Below are positions 50,408-58,764 of a stretch of 64,000 nt of DNA, piece by piece. Numbering within the stretch: the stretch's first letter is position 1; the number at the start of each line of letters is the position of its first letter. The position numbers were made by a program, and so were the translations under genes. The notes beneath the pieces are model-generated. The model made no database searches, was not told where the DNA came from, and saw nothing but the letters and a program-made list of their open reading frames with translations. Source of the DNA: Pseudomonas gingeri (GTDB lineage Bacteria; Pseudomonadota; Gammaproteobacteria; Pseudomonadales; Pseudomonadaceae); contig NZ_JACAOS010000001.1 of the NCBI RefSeq assembly GCF_013386165.1, forward strand, positions 747,965 to 811,964, written 5' to 3'.

Positions 50408-52213
50408 TTACGCGACCCACGCCGTGATCGCTGGCGACGATGTGGCGATTCGACTGAAGACTTCGTCATTCACAGCCTGGCCCAACAGGATCGGTGTGAT
50501 CAGAACAACCAGGACGGTGTGCGTCGAGGTGCGAACCTGTGAGCCACCGAGACCAAAGAAGCCAGGGTTTTCAACGCCGCTCTTGGTGGCGTCTTCGCTC
50601 AATTCGTCGAAGCCGGAAAGGATCAGCGTCTGGCCACTGCGGAGCTTGACCTTGGGGCTCAGGCTCTTCGCATCGAAGTCGGGAACTTGTGCGCTGGATC
50701 CGTTACTGGTGAAAAGCTGAAAGGTGGGTTTGGAGCTCATGTTGATCGAGATCATGACCAACAGATCGTCGTCCCCGGTTATCCGTGGAAGCAGTGTCAT
50801 GTTGAATCCTGAAGTGATGGTGGCAGCGTTCAGGCTTGTACTTGAGCCGACGGTGGGTGTGGTCGTGGTCGAGCTTGAAGGGATGTAGCCTTGGACGTTG
50901 CCTATCTGCAGCGGGGCCGGCTGCAGGTTGAGCGTTGTCACCGAAGGCGAGCGGACGTTGGAAACGCGACCTTGCTCTGACAATGCCTGGATGATGGCCG
51001 TCGAGCCGGCCCAGGCCGATTTGGATGAGTCAACGATCCCGACTGAACCGGACACGGCATTGCTGCTGATGCCCGACGCGGTGTTGTTGAGGGTGAAGCC
51101 CCACTTGTTGGAGAGCGATTTGTAGACCGCCGACCAGTTCAGGCCAAGCTGATCCTGGTCCGTCAAGGTGACCTCGAACACCTTCACGTTGAACAGTACC
51201 TGGCGGGTGATTTCTTTATTGGTCTTGTTCAAGTAGGCCTCAACGCGAGCCAATACGTCCGGCCGGTCTGTGACCGTAAGGGTTCCGGTCGATGGGGCCA
51301 GGTACAGTCTTCCTGGTGGAGACTGGCTGAGCATCGAACGAACGTTATTCTGGATATCGTTGAGGATCGAGGTGTTCAGCGTGACCTTGGTACTTTGATT
51401 ACTGCCCGATTCTCCACTGGCCCCAGAGTTGGAGCTTGAACCACTGTTGCTGCTCGATCCGGTGCCTGTGGTGGTGGTCATGCCCGATTTCACAGTGCTC
51501 TCGATTTCCTGCCTGTCACCGAAGGCGTAAATGTCGAACGTCTTGGTTTCGAAGTAGTTGACGCGAACAGCACGCTCGATGCGTGAGTAGTGCCAGGAAA
51601 GACCCAGGCGGGAGGTCACGAGGTCCAGCAGCGCCGAAATTCGACCATTGAACTTGATGCCGCTGACGGTGGTTGGCATGGAGAATCCCGACAGATCCAT
51701 GCCACGGGAATTTGCTCCTCCCAGTTGGCTCGGACCAGGCGTCAAGCCGGCTGGAAAGAGACCGGCAAGACTTTCGGAGTTAGCAGGGTTCGGTGTGGAG
51801 ACGACGGCAGTTCCCTGTTGTTGGCTGGCCCCAGTAGTCATGGCGTTCAACCCGGGGTTGACCGCATCAGGGGACACCAACACAGGAAGACCACACTCGT
51901 TGCTTATGAACTGCGCCACGTCATTGATGGTTACGCTGCCGCCAGGCCTGAAAGCGCGTTCGCAGTCGAGCGCTGCGGGTAAGCCCTGCTTGGCAACGAC
52001 AGGCTGGGTAGAAACCCAGGGCTTGTCGCTGAAGATCACCGTCTCACGTTTTGGCTCCGGCTGCTGATTGTGGGCGATGGCCGCGTAGCCGGCGGCTTCG
52101 GCGCCGGTTTGCTCGGCCCGTTGAGATGATTCATTCACCCGCTGGAGCGAGCAACTGGTGCAGAGCAGCAATGTGATGGCTACACCGCTCATCCTGAAGA
52201 ACGACTTCATCAC
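50408..52213 (-). CDS. pilN: outer-membrane secretin PilN
   Basis: A 601-residue lipoprotein secretin with lipobox LLCTSC (cysteine about residue 20), N-domain repeats and a C-terminal secretin barrel. The barrel contains VRSPSVTTLNLQPAPLQIGN and the conserved LILSGF and LVVLITPILLG segments. A low-complexity Ser/Gly stretch (about 245-270) interrupts the N-domains. It forms the pore through which the conjugative pilus passes. The stop and start overlap pilL. Confidence 0.88.
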   Translation of the reverse strand: MMKSFFRMSGVAITLLLCTSCSLQRVNESSQRAEQTGAEAAGYAAIAHNQQPEPKRETVIFSDKPWVSTQPVVAKQGLPAALDCERAFRPGGSVTINDVAQFISNECGLPVLVSPDAVNPGLNAMTTGASQQQGTAVVSTPNPANSESLAGLFPAGLTPGPSQLGGANSRGMDLSGFSMPTTVSGIKFNGRISALLDLVTSRLGLSWHYSRIERAVRVNYFETKTFDIYAFGDRQEIESTVKSGMTTTTGTGSSSNSGSSSNSGASGESGSNQSTKVTLNTSILNDIQNNVRSMLSQSPPGRLYLAPSTGTLTVTDRPDVLARVEAYLNKTNKEITRQVLFNVKVFEVTLTDQDQLGLNWSAVYKSLSNKWGFTLNNTASGISSNAVSGSVGIVDSSKSAWAGSTAIIQALSEQGRVSNVRSPSVTTLNLQPAPLQIGNVQGYIPSSSTTTTPTVGSSTSLNAATITSGFNMTLLPRITGDDDLLVMISINMSSKPTFQLFTSNGSSAQVPDFDAKSLSPKVKLRSGQTLILSGFDELSEDATKSGVENPGFFGLGGSQVRTSTHTVLVVLITPILLGQAVNDEVFSRIATSSPAITAWVA

Positions 52214-53388
52214 TATTTCCTCTCTGTCACGTAAAGGATCCGCTGGCTTGAGCTGGAGCTTGAATTGCCATCGACGATGAAGCTGCGAGGCGCACCGTCG
52301 TACAGCGGAAAAATCTGGGCGATCGCTTCAGCAAAGGTGCCTTTGAAGCTCAGGGATGCCTCGATTGGGTAATCAAGGTCTTCCTGAGGCCAGATCAATT
52401 GCCACCCGGCTCGTTTGCACCAGTCCGCGATGGTCTGATGCAGGGTGCTGCCAACTGGCGCAGTCCAGCTCATGAGTTGAGGGGCTGGTTCAGGGGCGCG
52501 CACAGGGTGGGCTGGTTCAGGGCGCGCGACAGCGGCGACTGTTGATACGGATATCGGCGCAGCGAGCGGTTTTGCCGCGGGAGCCGCTTGGGCGACTGCT
52601 GTCGCCGGTTTGCTCTGCGATGTAGGGCCATCCTTGGCGGGTACCACTGGGGTGGTGACGGGGTGGGACATTGCTCCGGAGATCGGGGGCACAGTCGAAA
52701 CAGGGGCTGGAGATGCTGTGATGGCTGGTTGTGCCGGTACCGCTGCTACGGTGACTGCTCCGCTGGTGATTGAACTGGCAGCCAGGTCCTTGCTTACTGG
52801 GGGGGCCTGGGTAACTGCCCTCGATCCTACCGACATTTCCGCGTTCTGTTTGGCCACGAGGGCGGTGGCAACACGAGGCGACTCTGGCAGTTGATAGCCT
52901 GGGCGCAGGACATAGCAGACCTGACGATTCACTTCATCGACCTTCACCTGCCAGGCTGGGCCGGCCAGCACCTGTAGGGTGTTGCGCAAGGTCATGGGGC
53001 CGAGCTTGTACTGCGCTGCCGGCAGTGGTCGGGTGTACAGGATATTGACGTGGTCGGTATCTGGAGAGCACAGCGAGTAGCCCGAGCGATCCACGACGTA
53101 CTGCATGGCGTCGCGAACATTCGGGTGCATGTTGGCCGGAATGTTCACGTCGATGATCTGGGCCATGAGGTCGCGCTGGCCAGAGTCGGGCAGGGTGCTG
53201 ACCAGGGTGTATCGGCCATAGCGAACGACGGGCTCCTTCTCAGGAACGGCGCCGCTCGGGTAGAGGTCCGGCGCAAGCATGTCCGGATTGCGGCTGCTAT
53301 CGAACGCTGGCTTGGGCGCCGGCGCTGTCTGGGTTGTGCAGCTGGCGACAAGCGCGAGCAGGGAGAGTGTGGTGAAGTGCCTGATCAT
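52213..53388 (-). CDS. pilL: pilus lipoprotein PilL
   Basis: A 391-residue protein from ATG 53388, with a signal peptide and lipobox (LALVASC). An N-terminal domain (about 60-180) has the ... IPANMHPNVRDAMQYVVDRSGYSL ... pattern. It is followed by an Ala/Pro/Val-rich linker and a C-terminal TcpQ-like domain (WCKRAGWQLIWPQEDLDYPIEA). It is the first gene of the pil operon and likely helps the PilN secretin assemble. A longer frame from 53433 would lose the signal peptide's N-terminal position. Confidence 0.85.
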   Translation of the reverse strand: MIRHFTTLSLLALVASCTTQTAPAPKPAFDSSRNPDMLAPDLYPSGAVPEKEPVVRYGRYTLVSTLPDSGQRDLMAQIIDVNIPANMHPNVRDAMQYVVDRSGYSLCSPDTDHVNILYTRPLPAAQYKLGPMTLRNTLQVLAGPAWQVKVDEVNRQVCYVLRPGYQLPESPRVATALVAKQNAEMSVGSRAVTQAPPVSKDLAASSITSGAVTVAAVPAQPAITASPAPVSTVPPISGAMSHPVTTPVVPAKDGPTSQSKPATAVAQAAPAAKPLAAPISVSTVAAVARPEPAHPVRAPEPAPQLMSWTAPVGSTLHQTIADWCKRAGWQLIWPQEDLDYPIEASLSFKGTFAEAIAQIFPLYDGAPRSFIVDGNSSSSSSQRILYVTERK

Positions 53389-53441
53389 GTGCCGAGAGGC
53401 CCCCTTTGATGATGGGGTCACGTTGGCAGGCAAGGTGCCAT

Positions 53442-53464
53442 GACGCAGTAGGAAATAGATTCTT
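53442..53464 (-). promoter_or_regulatory. shared operon-head motif, copy 2
   Basis: GACGCAGTAGGAAATAGATT (plus strand, from 53442) about 54 bp upstream of the pilL start, nearly identical in its core to the motifs at 31194 and 63496. It lies between the divergent pil operon and the plus-strand DUF6338 gene. Confidence 0.55.
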
Positions 53465-53678
53465 CAGCTTGGGATCATTTTATGGCGCCGTTCTGTAACC
53501 GTCTGGGCAACACGTCTTTTCCTTCTGGTCATGGTGTGCGAACAACTGGGCGGATCAACTCAGTTGCCAGTGAGTCACCGGGTGTGTGGCAGGGGTGGGG
53601 CGAGTTATGTGGCTGATACGATGGGATGCCGATTGATGGCACACTATCGCGATATCGACAGCCGCTACCGGGGTAAAA

Positions 53679-54269
53679 ATGGATATTTGGCAAACCGACA
53701 AACTGTTTCTGTTCATCACATTCGTCATACCAGGCTTCATCAGCATCAAGTGCTATCAGCTCTTCCATCCGGGAGTAGTGCGCAATGCGGCGGATCAGGT
53801 CGTCGATGCCATCGCCTACAGTTGCATCAATTACGCACTTTTCCTGTGGTTGATTTTTGCGGTTGAAGCGAGCGCGCTGCGAGCGGTTCACCCATTACTC
53901 TACGGAATGTTCTATGTAATGGTGCTGCTGGTAGGCCCTGTAATCTGGGCGGTGGTGTGGAAGTGGATGAGATCGTGGCAGGTCTTTCAGAAGAATGCTC
54001 CTCACCCCACTGCCAAACCTTGGGATTTCGTCTTTCAGCAGCGCAAACCCTACTGGATCATCGTGCATCTCAAAGGGGGACGTACGCTTGGTGGGCTTTA
54101 TGGGACTCGCTCGTTCGCATCAAGCACCCCAGCGCTAGAGCAGATTTACCTTGAGCAAGAATGGATAGTTGAGGATGGTGCGCTGACCCGTGCTGTAGAA
54201 TCCAGCGCAGGTCTACTTGTCAGCGGTTCTGAGATAGCTCACATTGAGTTTCGCCAATGCCAATATTGA
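53679..54269 (+). CDS. DUF6338 family membrane protein
   Basis: A 196-residue protein with N-terminal membrane helix (LFLFITFVIPGFISIKCYQLF) and two further ones around residues 50-66 and 75-95. A soluble C-terminal domain (WIIVHLKGGRTLGGLYGTRSFASS ... QIYLEQEW) follows. This is the pattern of DUF6338 proteins. It is on the opposite strand to all surrounding ICE genes and followed within 10 bp by a small gene, so the pair is an inserted unit. Function unknown; DUF6338 genes are often seen in mobile elements. Confidence 0.8.
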   Translation: MDIWQTDKLFLFITFVIPGFISIKCYQLFHPGVVRNAADQVVDAIAYSCINYALFLWLIFAVEASALRAVHPLLYGMFYVMVLLVGPVIWAVVWKWMRSWQVFQKNAPHPTAKPWDFVFQQRKPYWIIVHLKGGRTLGGLYGTRSFASSTPALEQIYLEQEWIVEDGALTRAVESSAGLLVSGSEIAHIEFRQCQY

Positions 54270-54279
54270 GGGTAGTAAT

Positions 54280-54456
54280 ATGACTGATCCGAAGCAGGTC
54301 ACAGGGAACGAAGGGTATCAGCCTCAGCCGCTCCACAAAGGATATCAGCCCGTAGAGAATGTGCCGTTCAATCGCCCCGAGCCTGGGGCCGGATACCAGC
54401 CGACCAGCCAGGGTGAAAGCCCCACGAACCCTCCAACCCCGCCCAAAGGGCGTTGA
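54280..54456 (+). CDS. small GYQP-repeat protein
   Basis: A 58-residue, proline- and glutamine-rich protein with three short GYQP repeats (NEGYQPQ, HKGYQPV, GAGYQPT) and a PTPPKGR end. ATG 54280 with GAGGG upstream is the likely start. It immediately follows the DUF6338 gene, and the two are presumably partners; a disordered peptide that binds the membrane protein's soluble domain would fit, but that is inference. Confidence 0.65.
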   Translation: MTDPKQVTGNEGYQPQPLHKGYQPVENVPFNRPEPGAGYQPTSQGESPTNPPTPPKGR

Positions 54457-54468
54457 TCGATACAACTG

Positions 54469-54570
54469 TTACCTGACGGCCAAGCTGTCGATCTTGGCCT
54501 CCAGGATCGATAGCAGGCCGGTCATTCTGCGCTGAGCTCTCGGCAACTTCTCCACCGCTTCGTAAGCCGC
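54469..54570 (-). pseudogene. stranded C-terminal coding remnant
   Basis: On the minus strand a continuous frame reads AAYEAVEKLPRAQRRMTGLL followed by SILEAKIDSLAVR and a TAA at 54469. It has no start of its own and no ribosome binding site. It looks like the C-terminus of a protein cut off from its gene, possibly the SNF2 helicase gene whose present stop is at 54814, with the IS66 fragment inserted between. Confidence 0.4.
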
Positions 54571-54576
54571 CGGTGA

Positions 54577-54795
54577 TCACAGCTTGCGCAACGGCACCCA
54601 GTTATGCGGCAACAACTCCCCGATCTGGCTCATCTTCTGCGTCGGCAGCCGTTCCAGCAAGTCCTTGAGATAGGCATACGGATCATGCCCGTTGACCTTG
54701 GCCGACTGGATCAGACTCATCAGCGCCGCCGCGCGCTCGCCGCTGCGCTGGGAGCCGGCGAACAACCAGTTGGAACGACCAATCGCGTAACACTG
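54577..54795 (-). pseudogene. IS66-family transposase, C-terminal remnant
   Basis: The minus-strand frame YAIGRSNWLFAGSQRSGERAAA-type sequence continuing SLIQSAKVNGHDPYAYLKDLLERLP and PHNWVP is the conserved C-terminal end of IS66 TnpC transposases (GRxNWLF ... SLI.. AK.NG..PYAYL). Only the last ~70 residues remain, without the DDE catalytic domain, tnpA or tnpB. It is a relic of an insertion. Confidence 0.8.
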
Positions 54796-54813
54796 GTTAC
54801 CTGGATGTTCTGA

Positions 54814-56769
54814 CTACAGGCAGGCAGTAAGCTCTGCCCTGTTCGCAGCAGCGGCGTCAGGCTCAATCAAGTCCTGCGTTATCTGTCGCTTGTCGAGCAG
54901 CATCTGCCACAGCATCTGGTCAATGGTGTTCTCCACGAGAGGGATTTTCACAACGACCAATCGAAGCTGGCCGTTACGATATGCTCGATCTTCGGCTTGG
55001 TCCTGCATGCCAGGCGTCCAGGGCAACCCGAGGAACATGACGTAGTTTGCCGCCGTCAGATTGTTGCCGGTACCGGCGGCGGATGTCGTTGCGGCGAAGA
55101 CTCTGGTATCGGGATCTCCTTGGAATTTGTCGATCGCTTTCTGCCGTTTCGTGACGGAGTCACTCCCTATGACGGTTACGCAGCCATAGCCGGCCTCTTC
55201 GCACTGAGCACGTAAAGTCCCGACCGTGTCCTTGAACTCGCAGAACAGAATCACCTTGTCCTCGATGTCGAGCTCGGAAACCAGCTCCATCACGATCCGG
55301 ACTTTCACTTGCTCCAGCAATTGACGCAGTGAGCCCAGTCTGGCCAGGCTGGGCCTGTCTTCAAGGCGAATCCGATCATATTCCTTACGCTCCTCGACGG
55401 AGAGCTCGACCGACAGGGTCTGCCGCTGCTTCCCCTTCAGCCCGGGCAGTACATCCTTGCGCCGGCGCAGCATCCAGTCGCCGATCGCCTCGCGCAAGTT
55501 TTTGCGAAAGTCCTGGTTGCCGGCGAACTGTTCGCAGAACTCCTTGAGCGGCAACTGACCAACAGGGTGGCCGGATAAGCGCAACAGAGTATGCAGCTCA
55601 GATTCACGGTTGAGCACCGGGGTGCCGGTCAGCAGGTAGCGGTTGGAAACCTTGGCGGCAATGTCGAAGCCGTGGCGTGTCCACGCGGCGGTCGGTTCCT
55701 TCAGCCGATGGGCCTCGTCGATGATCATCACGTTGAAATGGGCCGCCTGCAGGACAAAATCACCCAGGCGTTCATAGTTGGTGATGACCCATTGCGCGGC
55801 AGGGTCGAAGGCCTGCAGGCCAATACGGGCCTGCGGATACACCATCTGGATCTCGCGTTGCCAGTTGATGATCAGCGTCGACAGGGTAATGACCAGGATG
55901 GGACGTTCAGCGGCGCGGATGGCGGCAGCGATAATGGCCTGGCGTGTTTTCCCAAGCCCCATATCATCCGCAAGCAGGGCACTGGTGCGCTGTAGCAAGT
56001 GCTGGATGCCTGCTGGCTGATGGTCCAGAAGCGAGTAGCCGACCAGGGCTTGAGCAATATGCTCGGCGGTGAATTCGGTTCGTTCTATCGAGGGTACGGC
56101 GGCGAGGTAGATGTCAGTCGATACGTCATCGTCGACTAGCAGTGCTGCGCGTTCCTGAGGCGGGCCGCCGAGGCTGATGCGAGTGATGGTTTCGGCGGGA
56201 ACGACAGATCCATCGGTCAGCAGTTCCTGGACGGTATCGAGGATCTCGAATTGATCCTCTGACAGACCCATTTCAAGTATCAGGTTGCTGCGCAGCAGCT
56301 CGGCGCTGGCGTCGATACGCCAGGAGCGGGACTGCCCGAGGAAAACCCCTCGCATCCGCCTGGAGACTGCCACCACTCCAGGGTGATAGTCGCCTGACAG
56401 CAGCACTCCGCCTTGGGCGAGCGGGGCGATCCGGAAGACCAGGCCCCAGGTAAAAGCTTGTCGCTCGGGCGCGCGTTGTGCAGCCTCCAGTTTATCGCAG
56501 AAGGTCTGCCAGCTCTCACTGAATCGACTTTCGCTCAGTTCCATCAGGCGGTGAAAGACCAGATTCAGGTCTTCCAGCAACTTGCCTTTGGGTAGGCGCC
56601 AGTAGCGGTGGAGGGGATGTTCCGAGCGCCGTATGTAGAATCCTTCCCGCTCCAGGAGTAGGCGGTTTGCCCCTTCGACGAACTGGAGTTGCAAGCCAAA
56701 GTCATAGCCGTCGAACACTGCTCTGCCGAGTAGGGCGGGCGGCCGATTCATGAGACGCGGCCGGCTCAT
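54814..56769 (-). CDS. SNF2-family DEAD/DEAH helicase-like ATPase, second
   Basis: A 651-residue protein with Walker A DMGLGKT (about 268), DEAHRLK (about 349), LTGTP, and a helicase C-terminal domain with ATTSAAGTGNN and DQAEDRAYRNGQ. This is the SNF2/HepA type with a distinct ~240-residue N-terminal region. It ends in a short tail (DAAAANRAELTACL) next to an IS66 fragment, so its natural C-terminus may have been altered. Its start overlaps the stop of the PcfJ-like gene (ATGA). Related proteins are ICE core genes. Confidence 0.85.
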   Translation of the reverse strand: MSRPRLMNRPPALLGRAVFDGYDFGLQLQFVEGANRLLLEREGFYIRRSEHPLHRYWRLPKGKLLEDLNLVFHRLMELSESRFSESWQTFCDKLEAAQRAPERQAFTWGLVFRIAPLAQGGVLLSGDYHPGVVAVSRRMRGVFLGQSRSWRIDASAELLRSNLILEMGLSEDQFEILDTVQELLTDGSVVPAETITRISLGGPPQERAALLVDDDVSTDIYLAAVPSIERTEFTAEHIAQALVGYSLLDHQPAGIQHLLQRTSALLADDMGLGKTRQAIIAAAIRAAERPILVITLSTLIINWQREIQMVYPQARIGLQAFDPAAQWVITNYERLGDFVLQAAHFNVMIIDEAHRLKEPTAAWTRHGFDIAAKVSNRYLLTGTPVLNRESELHTLLRLSGHPVGQLPLKEFCEQFAGNQDFRKNLREAIGDWMLRRRKDVLPGLKGKQRQTLSVELSVEERKEYDRIRLEDRPSLARLGSLRQLLEQVKVRIVMELVSELDIEDKVILFCEFKDTVGTLRAQCEEAGYGCVTVIGSDSVTKRQKAIDKFQGDPDTRVFAATTSAAGTGNNLTAANYVMFLGLPWTPGMQDQAEDRAYRNGQLRLVVVKIPLVENTIDQMLWQMLLDKRQITQDLIEPDAAAANRAELTACL

Positions 56770-58628
56770 GCGTTATCCAAGCGCTGAACGATCCACTGGA
56801 CGACCGCTTGAGCATGTCGGGACTTGTAACCGTTATCGCCAAAGCGTGGCATGGTCCTGGTCATGTCCAGCCAATCAAGGTTCACGGCAATGGTTTCTGT
56901 CTTAACCCGGAGCCAGAACCAATCGTAGGCCTTCTGCTCTGGCGAGTGCTGAGCGGGTAGGTCGTTCTGAAAACCCCGTAGTTGCTGTGTCACCAGATGA
57001 CGGGGTATACGCTGGAGTGGCGTTGATGCTGAATGCTGGGGCTCATAGACCACCTCGGCTGTGGCCAAGGACTTACCGTTGTGCCGAACGGAAAGCAGGC
57101 GACAGCTGCCGTGATAGGCGCGGTAGTCGTAGGTGTCGACACAGTGGTCCAGTGCACAGTGTTCTGCCCACAGATCGGCTGGGCAGGTGAGTTCGACGAT
57201 CTGTAGTCCGTTTGGGCAATCGATAGGTGTGTCGGTAACGAGAAACGTTGGCCAGCGGGTGTGCTCATCGGATTCCTTGCGAGCCCCCAACTCCCTGTCC
57301 ATTTGCTCGCGGATATCATTCAGAGCTTGGTGGAAATCATCTACGAGCCGGCCGACCTGGTGATATGAGCTTCGGGACACGAAAGCTTGCAGGAGGTTTT
57401 TCGCATGTTCGCTTTCCGGAAACTCGGACTCTGAGAGAGGATTGAACAAGTCCTGGAGATCGGATAAGCGCGCTGCGATATGAGGCCAGGTGGGATCATT
57501 CCAGTCCGTCGGGCAACCCGTGAACAGATGATTTAGGTTGGAGACGCGCTGCGTGATTTGCCACGGCAGCTTGCTCCAGGTTGAAAAAAACGATTTCCAT
57601 TGCGGTTTGGTCGAAGGTCGACGGTTTCCCAGGGCCGCACCGGACAGCAGCGCGTTCCAGCCGGTGTCTTTCCCTTCACGCTGAAAGTGGGTCAGTGCGC
57701 TGCCGGCGTGGAACGGGCGTTGCCTTCCCAGGTAGCGGATAGACGATTGCGGTACTCCGAACAGCCAGGCAATCACCTCGTTGAGAGGCAACCCAGCGTC
57801 AGCCGCGACGCCCAGTATTGTCTCCCCACCTACGCCAAATATGCCCTCTTCGGAGATATCTGGTTCACAGGCACTCAGCTCAGACCAGGGGGCGACGTCA
57901 CAGCTTGGCCATGGAGTCGATTCTGCGAGAACCAGTAACGGAATCAATACTGGTTGTGCCTTCAGCGCCTGAAGTCGGCGTTGACGATCCCCATCAGCCA
58001 ACCAGTTGTAAAGCTGGGCTGATGGACAGCTTGCCGAACGGACGGCGAATAACAACTCTTGGTCGAGATACCGGCAAAAGCGTTTCAACGCACCGCCGAT
58101 CTGAGTCAGGTAGAACCTGTTTCGAGTCCCGAAATAGCGATTGTTTCGGCCAATAGGGTGGATGTGGTATTTGCGCTGGTATTTGCCGAGATCGGCAGTA
58201 GACATCATCAGCGCCAAGTCCCGTGCATCCTTGCTGAACGAAGTCAGAATCGCCTCTCCGCTACCGGGCCTGAAGCGGGAAATCAATTTGGCTGCGGCGG
58301 CCTGGGTGGGTTCGGTCAGTGAGATGCGGGTGCTATCGCTGATGCCGCTTGTCCAGATCGATTGGCCATCGAAGAGTTGAAGTCGGTTACCCAAACGGGC
58401 AAGAGCTGGACGTATCTGATCATCAGCTTTGCCCAGGGCAACGCACCAACAACGGGTTGTTGAGGTGGAGCGCAGGTAGTGCCGAATGAATGGTGCCCGA
58501 TCTTGCTCATGCAATTCGAAGTGGTCGGCCCAGGTGCCCGCGACGGCAAGCTGCCGCTCGGAGTAGAACTGGAGGGTTGGATCAAGCAACGGTTGATTGG
58601 TTGTCGGTGTTTCCAGCGCAGTCGCCAC
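56766..58628 (-). CDS. PcfJ-like conjugation-associated protein
   Basis: A 620-residue protein. Its last 200 residues carry the pattern of PcfJ-type domains: a core around CALDHCVDTY, then SCRLLSVRHNGKSLATAEV, then TQQLRGFQND. The first 400 residues are unassigned, helical and tryptophan-rich. PcfJ proteins are found in conjugative plasmids and elements but have no defined biochemical role. Coupled to the SNF2 gene by a four-base overlap. The domain call is from pattern only. Confidence 0.6.
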   Translation of the reverse strand: MATALETPTTNQPLLDPTLQFYSERQLAVAGTWADHFELHEQDRAPFIRHYLRSTSTTRCWCVALGKADDQIRPALARLGNRLQLFDGQSIWTSGISDSTRISLTEPTQAAAAKLISRFRPGSGEAILTSFSKDARDLALMMSTADLGKYQRKYHIHPIGRNNRYFGTRNRFYLTQIGGALKRFCRYLDQELLFAVRSASCPSAQLYNWLADGDRQRRLQALKAQPVLIPLLVLAESTPWPSCDVAPWSELSACEPDISEEGIFGVGGETILGVAADAGLPLNEVIAWLFGVPQSSIRYLGRQRPFHAGSALTHFQREGKDTGWNALLSGAALGNRRPSTKPQWKSFFSTWSKLPWQITQRVSNLNHLFTGCPTDWNDPTWPHIAARLSDLQDLFNPLSESEFPESEHAKNLLQAFVSRSSYHQVGRLVDDFHQALNDIREQMDRELGARKESDEHTRWPTFLVTDTPIDCPNGLQIVELTCPADLWAEHCALDHCVDTYDYRAYHGSCRLLSVRHNGKSLATAEVVYEPQHSASTPLQRIPRHLVTQQLRGFQNDLPAQHSPEQKAYDWFWLRVKTETIAVNLDWLDMTRTMPRFGDNGYKSRHAQAVVQWIVQRLDNA

Positions 58629-58764
58629 GCATCATCTCCTCTGTCGACGGGCAGCACTGTCGGTCGTCAGAGGTGATGGGAGCTATGGCAAATACACATT
58701 GGAGAGAGGGTGAATTTCACACCGTGCAAGAAGGGGCGGAACGATTGCCTGCCCCTGTTGTGAC

